Source of the DNA: Varanus komodoensis
Taxonomy: Eukaryota; Chordata; Lepidosauria; Squamata; Varanidae
Direction: 5' to 3'
Assembly (NCBI RefSeq): GCF_004798865.1
Contig: NW_025336088.1
Span: 968,864-1,032,863, forward strand
Length of the DNA stretch: 64,000 nt
The notes beneath the pieces were generated by a model. That model was not told the origin of the DNA. It made no database searches and saw only the letters and a program-made list of their open reading frames with translations. Made by a program: the position numbers and the translations under genes. Of this stretch, positions 54,540 to 64,000 are shown one piece after another (positions within the stretch are counted from its first letter, which is position 1; each line of letters opens with the position of its first letter).

Positions 54540-54611
54540 TACATGGGAACCTGGACTTTGGCGACTTCCTATGTGTTATCAAGGAGACATTGCCATGCAA
54601 TGAAACAGATG
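54540..54611 (+). CDS. EFCAB13: EFCAB13-like, cassette 2: EF-hand exon 2 (72 nt)
   Basis: Acceptor CTTCTTCTCAATTCAG, donor GATG|GTAAGT, phase 1 in and out. With the exon before it forms the loop PIDVHGNLDFGD and then FLCVIKETLPCNETD. Compared with cassette 1 (NVDGSGTLNFYE), position 1 is Pro and position 5 His, so this copy has lost the ligand set that its paralogue keeps. Confidence 0.87.
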
Positions 54612-55625
54612 GTAAGTGGAAGGAAACTGAGACAATAGCAGGAAAAAATGGCTCCTTAGTGCCTTAGTGAATAAAACAATGTATAATAACTATTTATTCC
54701 TTAGTGAATAAAATAATGTATAATAAGTATTTCTGACTGAGGTATCACACTCTTTTCCTTCACAAACACTCATCACTCATAAATCTACCTTTCTCTTCTG
54801 CACTCCAGTTCCTGTCAGCTTCACTCTTACACACCCTTAAAATACTTGACAATATTAGGTTTTGACTCTCCCTGGTCACTAATATGTCCATTAAGTAGTC
54901 TTTCCTTATGCATCCTAAATGCCTTCTAGAGCACCATATAGGATTCTCAAGAGAAGGCTGCCTCTTCAGATTTTGCAGATCACTGACTGTAACTGCTGAC
55001 AGACCACACCATCTATTTCTCTCTTCTCCCACACTCTCAAGCTCTGCCCACACACTCTCAGTCACCAGCCAATTACCTCACTCATCCCCCTCTTGTCTCC
55101 CACTTGCCCTTCTGAAACTTGCCAACATTTAAAGGAACACACTCATAACACTTTAAATCACTACTCCTTTGATCTCTGTTTCCCACCTTTATCCTCTTCT
55201 TCATTCATGTGGCTCACAGTCTCCTTGCCCTATCTCCTTCCCACTCAGTCAGCTGAACTCTGCTGCTCTTCGCTTTACATGTGTGACATTTTAAGCCATC
55301 ACTGACAGCTTGCCCTTCCCTTTTCAAAGGTGGACTGTGCATGTCCTGGTGCTGTTTTTTGTTTTCTGAGATACAGGCATCACACCTCCTCAGCCAATCA
55401 ATATGAGAGGCTGCGCTAGCTCAGCCAAACAATGCCTAAGACGTCAGCAACACAAGTGAAATAGAGGATAAGACCTGAACATGTTTCCTGCACTATGGGC
55501 AAAGATGGTTTATGTTGCATCATCTGTCCACCTCAGTCCACCCATTGGAATATATAGGAAAAGGGAGCGAATATTATTTTGTGCTTACTAATTGTGCCCT
55601 TTTTCCTCCCTGGTACTTTTTGCAG

Positions 55626-55769
55626 CTCTACAGAATGCACAAGAAGTTTTCAGGAAGATTAAGGAAGACATGGTGGCTATTGAGGAGTTGGAGCCAATTT
55701 TGGCATGCTTGGGAGTCACTTTGAGCCCCATGGTTATACAACAGGCACTGGAATGCACTCAGCTTAGCT
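55626..55769 (+). CDS. EFCAB13: EFCAB13-like, cassette 2: EF-hand exon 3 (144 nt)
   Basis: Acceptor GGTACTTTTTGCAG, donor AGCT|GTAAAT, phase 1 in and out. It reads ALQNAQEVFRKIKEDMVAIE, ELEPILACLGVTLSPMVIQQ and ALECTQLS. The first loop (RKIKEDMVAIEE) lacks the central Gly and the first two ligands. Paralogue of 39386-39529. Confidence 0.87.
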
Positions 55770-56289
55770 GTAAATATATACCAGTCTCAATATATGCTGG
55801 GGGAGCAAACACTGATTGTAGCATTAAGCTGAAAATTTTAGTCAAGCCTCTGTAGTCAACAGAATATTCTTGCTGGTAGTAGAGATTCTGGCAAAGCAGT
55901 CCTGATCCAGCTTGGAAAAGAACTTTGGGAGCACATTTAAACCCATCAGACAAAACAAGGCAGGTGTCTCAGGGAGCAGGTGAAAAAGGATGGCGAATGC
56001 TGGTGAGGTACTGGAGGACAGAGATGTGTGGCCCTCTGTCCCTTAATTTAGTCTGCCACCCTCAGGTATGGTGGAGGTCAGCTGGCAACACACAGGCAAA
56101 GAAAACCGAAATGCACATCAGCCTTCTTTCTCACTGCTATGAGAGTAGAAATGAGAGTTTTAGTTTCTGGAGGAAAAGCAAATTATAAATATAATTCTAA
56201 AAAGTAAATAAGGTTATACCAGAAAAAGATAATAGTTTTACATGATGCTCATAATAAGACTCCTCTACCAGCATATAAAATGGCCACTT

Positions 56290-56400
56290 GTACATTGTGT
56301 TTATTTATTTATTTATTAAAACATTTTTATGCCGCTCCATTCGCCGAAGCCTCGGGGCGGCTTACAACAAAAAATTAAAATAACATTTTAAAATATATAC
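56290..56400 (-). mobile_element. L2-type LINE 3' tail, antisense
   Basis: TTTATTTATTTATTTATTAA followed by TTTTTATGCCGCTCCATTCG and AAGCCTCGGGGCGGCTTACA is the reverse complement of the L2-type end also seen at 22850-22915 (GAGCCGCCCCAAGGCTTCGG). Confidence 0.8.
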
Positions 56401-57333
56401 ATTAAAATACAAATATATAATATAAAACATACAATATAAAACATGTGCAGTAGAGCAACATGCATCAAGTACCCCACCTGGAAATGTATCTTACAGAAAC
56501 TCAGAGAAAATACACATAAAAACCAACCTGCTTTGACCTGCACTGCAGTGATCTCAGCCTGTCTGCAAAATGGGACTAACAGCCAAGGACTGCTTGGGCA
56601 TGCTGATGCGGCCCACAGTCAGCCACAGAGTGCCCCCACCCACTGCCCTGCATTTAAGGGCATAACAGCAGATTTATTTTACATTAGTAGGTGTTTTCAT
56701 AGTTAAAGGCGATTTTTAAATGGTGCTTTTTGGAGTATGAAATAAGACCTGGGCTAACACACACACACACGCCCAATCATTCCTGCTAGCTGTTGTGGCT
56801 GCCATGCACAGCTACATGGACTGCCCAATAGTTTTCTGTGTGTTCCATGGGCAGAGATTTTTTTTTAAGAGGCTGGTTCAAAATGCACCAGGGAATTACA
56901 TCTGCAGACAAGCGCTCACTTTGTAGTTATCCCCATCACAGTAGTGGCTTCGCACATTACCTAAATGCACTGAAAGGCAGTAGTAGCTTCTTGTTTTGCA
57001 AAACAGTTCTGCTCTATGATTGCCGTTTCTCACAAAACAGTTGAAATGGGCCTGAACATTTTGCATTAGATCATATGTTCTATAAAGGCCAGAGACTTGT
57101 GCTTTCTTTATTTGTATGCTGGGAATCTGGGCTAGCTTGTGGGCACCTGGAGGTGTTGGGCCAAGGAGCTACTGTCCCTATAGCCTTGTGGGTACTCTTC
57201 CTGTGGAAGCCACCTTGTCCTTTGCCTCAGGCAGCAAAATGTCTTGGGTATGTCCTGCCATGATGGACTCGAAGGGAGAAAGGCATTCCCTTGCATAAGC
57301 AGGACACCTCCAATTCTTTCTCTTCTGTCGCAG

Positions 57334-57405
57334 GGGATGGGAAAGTGAACATCTTGACATTCCTGCTGACGGTGAGGGGAGCAACAGGCCTCTGCACAGA
57401 AGTAG
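57334..57405 (+). CDS. EFCAB13: EFCAB13-like, cassette 2: EF-hand exon 4 (72 nt)
   Basis: Acceptor CTTTCTCTTCTGTCGCAG, donor GTAG|GTAAGT, phase 1 in and out. With the exon before it forms the loop QLSWDGKVNILT and continues FLLTVRGATGLCTEV. Asp-Gly is kept at positions 5-6, but position 12 is Thr instead of Glu. Paralogue of 40129-40200. Confidence 0.87.
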
Positions 57406-58371
57406 GTAAGTGCCCTCACAACCATCCTGGCATCAGCCAGAAAGAGCAACACCAGGCTCCTCTGCTCAGTGGAATCAGTTGCTGCCCTCTAACAAGGATG
57501 GGGGACCTCCAGCATGCAGCTGCCAGGAATCCACCACAAAATTTTTCTGCTGTTATCTGTATTTATGGCAATTAAGTCCTCAATGTCCTGTGCAGTTTAT
57601 TGGCATGGGGGATGTTGCATGGGGGCTTACTCTTAAGTAGGCAGGATTAGAGTAGAGTTGTGTCGTGCATGCTTAGCATGGAAATGTTCCAGATAGTAAG
57701 AATGACACCCAGCCTGGCCCAACTTGCTTCCTCTGTCCTTGCCCCCACCCCCATTGTGCCCTTAGGTCCACCCAGTGCTGAAACTGGGCTATTGAAACCC
57801 TTCCCAAATTGGAACTTGGGTCCCAGAATGGAAAACATTCCACACCTCTTCTCTGTAATAATAAAAATCAGCATTGTGTAGTGCTTTCAGGGTGTCCCAA
57901 TCACTTTAATAGGACATCTTGTACAGTATTTTATATGGTTTATTAAAAAGCTTAACTTCTGATAAAAGAGGCTTACTGTATTTATGTTCTGCATCAAAAG
58001 TGACTCTTTGCTCTTACTTTTTGTTAGAATTTATAAGAGATGGCCCAGTTTTGGAGGGAGGGCATTCCTCCTGAGTTTCTATATGAGTTGCTGATTTGGA
58101 AGTAGGTACTGGATAAAAGGAGGTCAGCCTAGAGCAGCAACCCCTGGAAAAATGCAGTAGGAAGGCACTTCTGTAGTGTTTGCGGAGAGTCACTGAATGC
58201 TCCAGCCATATATGTACAACAGCAACGGGATGCAACAGGCAGCCTTCTTTGTGAATAGAATCATAAGTCCCCTGCCTTTTAATTTTTTTTCCTTGCTCAT
58301 AGCTGTGCAACATACTATTTGAGAGAGATTGTGCAGAATATTCTCTTTGCTTCTCTGTGTCACATCTACAG

Positions 58372-58971
58372 ATGACTATGCAACTTCCCAGGACTTTGCT
58401 GCTGTGGGTGATTTAGAGACTCTGTTGAGAAGAAAAAGGAGTTTACTAGAAGGGGAGACACAACCTGGTCATGCTAACCTTTTTACATTCTATGATCCAG
58501 ATGAAGGGGTCACGCTCGCCCAGCTACAGAAGGGAAAAAATAAATCACAAAAATCTGAAGGTCCAAGAAGACCCCAAACTGCATCTCCAGAATGTCACAC
58601 AGAGCAGAAGAGCAAAGAAAATCAAGGCATACAGTGGCCAAAGGTTCGACCACACTTTGGCTATACCAGCCAGTACACTCTGTTTCCCCTAAGCTCCTCT
58701 CTGTGCTTTAAAGAACAGGATAAACAGTTTGTCCAGAAGCCAAACACAAAAGAGTTGTCACCACGTGTGGACCAAAAGTCTGCACCTTCCTCGGTTGCAC
58801 AGATAAGAAGCAGCCATGAAGTCTTTCCACAGCAGAGGAAAAAGAAGATGCTGACCTTCCAGGAGAAACTCCCAAAGAGGTATGACCATGAAGATAACGT
58901 TCATGTAGCAAATCCCAAGACTTCTGGAAGTGAAGGCCAGCAACATTCAGAAGATCTTTCAGCCCAGCAAG
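58372..58971 (+). CDS. EFCAB13: EFCAB13-like, cassette 2: long hydrophilic exon (600 nt)
   Basis: Acceptor CTCTGTGTCACATCTACAG, donor CAAG|GTGGGT, phase 1 in and out, exactly 200 codons. It starts DDYATSQDFAAVGDLETLLR, then RKRSLLEGETQPGHANLF. A long Lys/Ser/Gln-rich region follows (QLQKGKNKSQKSEGPRRPQ; PNTKELSPRVDQKSAPSS; VFPQQRKKKMLTFQEKLPKR), ending SGSEGQQHSEDLSAQQG. It corresponds to 42099-42458 but is 80 codons longer. Probably disordered, with basic clusters. Minus-strand frames over this exon are shadows. Confidence 0.85.
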
Positions 58972-60089
58972 GTGGGTCCTGAAATGTTGTCTGTTCAATG
59001 CAATACATACCCGAGTTGCACATTTTGGTTCAGGTGAATTGTAGGGGAGACTTTTGAAATTACTTCTAAAGATGTAAGGAGAGTGTGCACATGTATGTTG
59101 CGTGTTGGGTGTTGTGGGGGGATCCTTCTCAACTTTCCAGCAGGATTAAGAAGTTCAGTTCATCAGTGGGACTTTCCTGCAACAATTTTGACTTAACTTG
59201 GATACTATACAGCCTCTCGTACCTTGATATAGCCTCTCTCCCTCCAATGGCCTCTGTTATCCCTCCTTCTTGCCCCTTCTGAACAATATTGACTTTATTC
59301 TTTTTTCCTTTCCAAAGTTGGCTCACCACTGGATCCTTGAGTCCAGATTCTCTCCAGTCTAGTACCCTCTTTTAGTGAACACAAACATAAGATGGCCAAT
59401 CCTTCACCAACTCCTGGAAGCTCCCCTTTCCTCACTATGTTATCTAACCTCCTTTAAAGATATGAACCAGGGAACCCTTGCTATTGAGTGATGGGCTAAA
59501 AGGCCAGTATTTTCATTTACAGGTTCTGGCACAGCTCCACCACCAGATAGCCTGCTGATTCTCCCTGTGTTGACTGTGCTTGGCTTCCCAGCTATGCCAT
59601 GCCAGTGTGGCATTCCATGTGGCAAAATGTCTGTTGCATTTTGCTTTCTGCATCCAACTCTCTGGCAGGACCAGCCCAACCGTTAGGCAATGGGGCCTCA
59701 GGCAGGAGATTTTGAGTGTGACTAAACAGCTGTTTCTTTTATTGTGATAGCATATTATTGTTAGGAAGTGAAAGAGGCACCTGTGAGATTTTCTGCCTGG
59801 TGGTACTATTCACCTTCATTTGGGAAAGGTGGAGGGGGTGTTATCTCAGGCAGCAAATGCTTTGGGCTAGGCCTGCCATATTGGATGTGTTCCATAGTAA
59901 ACACTCTTGTTCTGGATGATTCAGGCAGTACCTGGTTTCTGGCATTCAGCATCAGAGCTTGTAGACAACATTGGTCCCTTGAATGTGCTCCTGGCTATTA
60001 TAACATCAAGGAATCAGGGCAAAAGCAAGTTGCCTAAGGCCCAGTACTAACAGACAGCAAGGGGAGACACAGTCCTCTAGGTTTTTCAT

Positions 60090-60232
60090 CTGGATCTGGA
60101 GTTCAAGCAATCCATTTGAACTGAACAGCCACCTAAGGGGGATGGTTTAACTTGGAGTCCTGCAGTGAGCAGAGGGTTGGACCTGACATTCTCTTTGACC
60201 CCTTCCAGGTCTACACTTCCATGATGCTATGA
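60090..60232 (+). mobile_element. CR1 3' end, short
   Basis: CCACCTAAGGGGGATGGTTT followed by GGAGTCCTGCAGTGAGCAGA, GGGTTGGACCTGACAT and an eroded CATGATGCTATGA end. Confidence 0.7.
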
Positions 60233-60404
60233 CCATGGGAATGGTTAGCTGGTTTGCATTCTCTTTGTGGATTCACAAACTGAGCAAACATTTAAACCAT
60301 GGGAAAAGCAACATTGATACTCTGTTCTCCCCAAGCACTGAGATGTTCCAAGGACAGTGCTCTTGGTTTTAGTTTCTTTTGGATGAAAGAATACTGGAAA
60401 CTCA

Positions 60405-60736
60405 TCATGTTTCCATCAAGTTCCTGAAAGGCTGTCACAAAGAGGAGAGACAATCTCTTCTTGTCCATTCCAGAGTGCAGTGCAAATAATAATAGACTTA
60501 AACTAAAAGAAACCAGATTTAGACTAGACACCAGGAAGAATTTCCTCACTGTCAGAGCAGTATGACAATGGAATTTATTACCTGGGGAAGTCATGGGCTC
60601 TCCCTTGCTGGAGACATTCAAAAAGCACTTGGACAGTCATCAGAGTGCGATGGTGTGATTTAGTGTCCTGCAACAGCCGGGGGTTGGACCCAATGGCCTT
60701 CTGGCCCTTCCAATTCTACTATTCTATGATTCTATG
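60405..60736 (+). mobile_element. CR1 LINE 3' end
   Basis: CTGAAAGGCTGTCACAAAGA, CAGGAAGAATTTCCTCACTG, 'GAGACATTCAAAAAGCACTT', GTTGGACCCAATGGCCTTCT and a TTCTATGATTCTATG terminus ending at 60736. Confidence 0.9.
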
Positions 60737-60744
60737 TCACTCCC

Positions 60745-61015
60745 TCCTTCATGGATCACTGTCTTGTCATGGCGAAGGGGTTTGCGTAGCTCAATGAAGC
60801 TATGAGCTATGCTGTGCAGGGCCACCCAAGACGGACAGGTCATAGCAGAGAGCTCTGACAAAACGTGATCCACTGGAGAAGGAAATGGCAACCCACTTCA
60901 GAATCTTTGCCATGAAAACCCCATGGACAGTACCAAAAGGCAAAAAGTTATGACGCCAGAAGATGAGCCCCTCAGGTCAGAAGGTGTCCAATATGCTACT
61001 GGGGAAGAGAAGCAA
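60745..61015 (+). mobile_element. BovB LINE 5' end only
   Basis: TCATGGATCACTGTCTTGTC followed by TAGCTCAATGAAGCTATGAG, AAACGTGATCCACTGGAGAA and GGACAGTACCAAAAGGCAAA, ending in GCTACTGGGGAAGAGAAG. This is the reverse complement of 36500-36770. Only the first ~270 bp of the element are present, abutting the CR1 terminus on the left. Confidence 0.88.
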
Positions 61016-61584
61016 ACACAGGCTCCTATAGCAGGTACCATGGCTACAACCCTGCTTTAGATTTCCAGAGAATGCATCCTGCAGTACATCACTTTCGGCC
61101 AACCAAAGCAACAGACTTGGCTCTCTTTCCATCCCTTTGGGCTTCTCTAGATGAGGCATTTATTTTGAACAGTCATGGCAGTTGCATGGCATTTTCTCAT
61201 CTTCCAAGGCCTCTCTTATGTTTTCCTCCTCGATTAAACATGATTAAACTTACTTATAAAAGTCAGCTATTAAAATTCCGATTGCAACACCCAGGAACAA
61301 AAGCCTTGCAAAAAGTCATAAATCCAGTATACTGCAGCTATAGCACCACCTTGTGGTTAGTTAGTACAATATAAAGGCCAAGAAATAACAAACCACAGGG
61401 GAAAACACCCATGTAAAGGGTGCATTTTAATTCCAGCAATGGAGATGAAGCCTTTGTAAAGCATCAGGGTAATGCACTAGGAAAAATATAAAAGGTAAAA
61501 CACAAACATAAATATAAAATATAAATGCCCTTAGGTTTCTAAATGTACCTAGGAAAAAATAATCAAATGCATTGTTACAAGATG

Positions 61585-62296
61585 GGAGATACTTGGCTCA
61601 ACAAGTGGAAAAGATCTTGAAACTGTTGTAGATCACAGGTTGAATATGAGTCAACAATGCAATGTGGCTGCAATGTGATGTGGAAAATGCTATTTTCAAC
61701 TGCATTAATAGAGAAGTATCACTTCCAAATCCCATGAAGTACTAGTTTCACTTTAATTAGCACTGAGTAAAAGGCATCAGCACTCAGTTAGGGCTCATCT
61801 GGAGTATTGTATCCTGTTCTGAGCACCACAGTTTAAGAAAGATGCAGTCAAGCTGGAACGGGTTCAGAGGAGGGTGACAAGGTTAATCAGGGACTGGAAA
61901 TAAAGCCCTGTGAAGAGAGATGGAAAGAACTTGAAATATTTAGCCTGGAGAAGAGAAGACTGAGGGGAGATATGGTGGCACTGTTCAAGTACTTGAAAGG
62001 TTGTCACAAAGGGGAAGGCCAGGATCTCTTCTCAATCATTCCAGAGTGCAGGATGACAGTGGGCTCAAGTTATAGGAGCTGGATTCCAGCTGAACGTCAG
62101 GAAGAACTTCCTGACTGTTAGAGCACTACTACAATTGCCTAGGGAGGTTGTGTGCCCTCCCACACTGGAGGCACTCAGGATGCAACTGGACAGCCATGTG
62201 AGAGGATGGTTTAACTGGGAGTCCTGCACTGAGCAGGGGGTTGGACCTGATGGCCGAACTGGCCCCTTCCAACTCAACTATTCTGTGATTCTATGA
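61585..62296 (+). mobile_element. CR1 LINE 3' portion, longest copy
   Basis: Contains the RT-distal segments 'AGGGCTCATCTGGAGTATTG', TGAGCACCACAGTTTAAGAA, 'AGAGGAGGGTGACAAGGTTA', TAGCCTGGAGAAGAGAAGAC and TTGGACCTGATGGCCGAACT, and the terminus TTCTGTGATTCTATG. About 700 bp; 5'-truncated as usual. Confidence 0.9.
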
Positions 62297-63798
62297 AAAC
62301 CAAAAAAGGTAGGTGTCCACTAAACCTTCAAGTTTTATCCCATCCCCATCCACATAGGCTTCCTGTGCAATAAATGAATGATGCAGGGTTCCATTTTTGG
62401 TTGCCACTGTGGTTGTAGGACAATGAAATCCTTGCGGAAAGGCAAGCCACACCTTGTGAAATATGTATTTTCATGCCATATAAGGCACACTGCCATCTTT
62501 CACTCTGTTTTGGGAAGCATGTTGTCAGGAGGTAGGCTGGGATTGTGTTGTCTTTCACAAACTATTTGCCTCTAAAGTGTCAGGCACAACACAATCTGCT
62601 TTTCTCCCCTTCTCTTGCCAAAGAGAAAGGCAGGGATGTGAATCCTGCTGTGCATCGGCTCCTTTAATGGGAAAGTGCAGTTTTAAAGGTAGTAAACTTG
62701 TTATCTCTGGAGACGTTTGCTAAATGGTAGGTGTGTGGGGGAGATTTTTAGCAGAAGATGAAAGGTATGGAAAGCACTTCTCTTTCCTCCTCTATTTTGG
62801 TGCAACACTACTTTGCACTAGGCACTGCAAGCTAGCACAAGTACTACCAGGAACATCATTGAGCTGGAATTTTTAAGCAACTTCCCAAAGATGACAATTC
62901 CCATGGGACATGCTTCTAATGATAACTTGCCACTGGCTCCCAAAACCCATCTTCCAGCAAAATGATTTACCAGATCTTCTTGGGTGAACTTTCAAAGGAG
63001 GAAATTTTGACACTGAGCTAGCCATGCTGAACAGATCTTCCTAAACTGTGCTGTAAGGTATCACCAGGTGAAATTCAACATGGATTTGTCCATGCTGACA
63101 TGAGGAAATAGGTCAACATGATTTGGAACCTATGTGGGATCTGCATGAATATTCACCATAGAGAGGCAAGGAATTACACAATGAAACATGTTTTCAAAGC
63201 TCCAGATTCTTCTTAAACATTTTTCTGCCATATCCTGAAGATTTAGTATGAATTGCAACATGCCCTGTGCCCTTTCACTCTTTGAAACAATTGCATTCTC
63301 AACTATGGAATTAGTCCCTGATCCACCCTCCCAGCATCACAACCACAATAAGTAAACTGTACCTCTCCTCAGTCAGCCAGTTTAGAGACCCCCTAAAGGG
63401 TTTTAGCTTTTCATTATCCTACAGAAAGGGAGCTTCACCAACACCAAGCCGTGCTGGCAGTTTTGCAAAGAGCATATTTCAGCTGGGTTTTCCTGTGATT
63501 TCTCTGCTTCTAAAAGGATTGAAGTAGATCCACAGAATTCAACATCCTTTATGGCATGCCTCACTTGACTATCAAGGCCTTGGTTAACACGGCCACAAGC
63601 TTCCAATATCAGTGGGCACAAGCAGAACATTGCCCTGTATTCCAGTGGAAAGCAGCCAGTATCGATGACAACAGAATGGGTCTCTGTTGGATTGCTGCTT
63701 ACCTCACACAGGTGGTAGGAACTTGTACCATTGCTTCACAAGCACATCATACTCATTTTAGGACTGAATCTCTTGCTTGGCTCATGGAAAACATCCAG

Positions 63799-63894
63799 CT
63801 TTTAAGATGGCTAAGAAAGAGGCTAAGAAAGCTTCACCAGAAGTAATTCCTGGACCTGACCAGAATGTGCCACGGGTCATACCAAAGTTTAGGG
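63799..63894 (+). CDS. EFCAB13: EFCAB13-like, candidate 96-nt exon
   Basis: Acceptor CATGGAAAACATCCAG is modest; donor TTTAGGG|GTGAGA. In phase 1, as left by 58971, it is open: FKMAKKEAKKASPEVIPGPD, then QNVPRVIPKFR, leaving in phase 1. The length is a multiple of three. I found no equivalent between 42458 and 46242, so it is either specific to this junction or not an exon. Confidence 0.45.
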
Positions 63895-63993
63895 GTGAGA
63901 TGTCCTCTTTTGTCTTTCTGTCCCATGTGAGAGATACTTGCTATATGTTTCTCTAGCATGAAGAAAGTGCATAGGGAGACATTTTTCTTTCCA

Positions 63994-64000
63994 GGATTTC
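63994..64000 (+). CDS. EFCAB13: EFCAB13-like, start of a further exon cut by the window
   Basis: A strong acceptor, ACATTTTTCTTTCCAG, ends at 63993, followed by GATTTC. Exon 46242, the first of cassette 2, has acceptor CTTTTCCCTTTCAG followed by GATTTATC. The match suggests the first exon of a third cassette, but only seven bases are visible. Confidence 0.45.

Larger units (their letters stand above)
58972..63798 (+). other. EFCAB13: Intron after cassette 2
   Basis: A 4.8-kb intron holding three CR1 3' fragments and one BovB 5' fragment (60090-62296). 59000-60080 and 62300-63790 show no feature I can support. Confidence 0.65.

Noticed and set aside
1-64000. CRISPR arrays, bacterial operons, rRNA genes.
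   Set aside because: None present; the only tandem repeats are microsatellites, the coding minisatellite and short duplications.

Overview
This window looks like nuclear DNA of a squamate reptile (lizard or snake). The evidence is the interspersed-repeat mix: RTE-BovB LINEs, including one 3.2-kb copy with degraded target-site duplications, a tRNA-headed Sauria-type SINE carrying a BovB-like tail, many CR1/L2 3' ends, short truncated L1 tails and hAT-like remnants. Genes have vertebrate exon-intron structure with small exons in a sea of repeats. There are no bacterial operons, no CRISPR array and no confident RNA gene.

Layout. 1-8.5 kb is the 3' end of the integrin beta-3 gene (ITGB3, + strand): an intron, the transmembrane/cytoplasmic exon (4573-4739), a 1.2-kb intron, the last coding exon (5935-6003) ending in the NPLY and NITY tyrosine motifs, and a long 3' UTR with a good poly(A) signal at 8454. 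8.5-17.4 kb is intergenic and rich in decayed LINEs, SINEs and microsatellites. From about 17.6 kb to the right edge lies one large + strand gene that I assign to the EFCAB13 / EFCAB3-like family of EF-hand proteins, by its EF-hand exons and by its position directly downstream of ITGB3 (the same neighbour order and orientation as in human 17q21).

The EF-hand gene is built from repeated exon cassettes. Each cassette runs: a Gln/Glu/Asp/Pro-rich exon, one further low-complexity exon, a ~97-100-nt exon, a basic linker, then four EF-hand exons of 144, 72, 144 and 72 nt, then one long hydrophilic exon. Cassette 1 spans 17663-42458 and cassette 2 spans 46242-58971. A third cassette appears to begin at 63799/63994, and the gene runs off the window. 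In cassette 2 eleven exons join in compatible phases with no stop and sum to exactly 642 codons. Most EF-hand loops lack one or more calcium ligands; only the second loop of cassette 1 is close to canonical. The first acidic exon contains six perfect-frame copies of a 30-bp coding minisatellite.

The introns hold a near full-length BovB (33566-36772) inserted between the two exons that encode one EF-hand unit, an old RTE/BovB copy with a nested Sauria SINE (19640-21560), L1 and L2 tails, a CR1 cluster at 60-62.3 kb, two palindromic foldback repeats, and a pair of unclassified dispersed repeats. Exon calls rest on splice-site motifs, phase and similarity between the two cassettes seen by eye; no transcript evidence was available.
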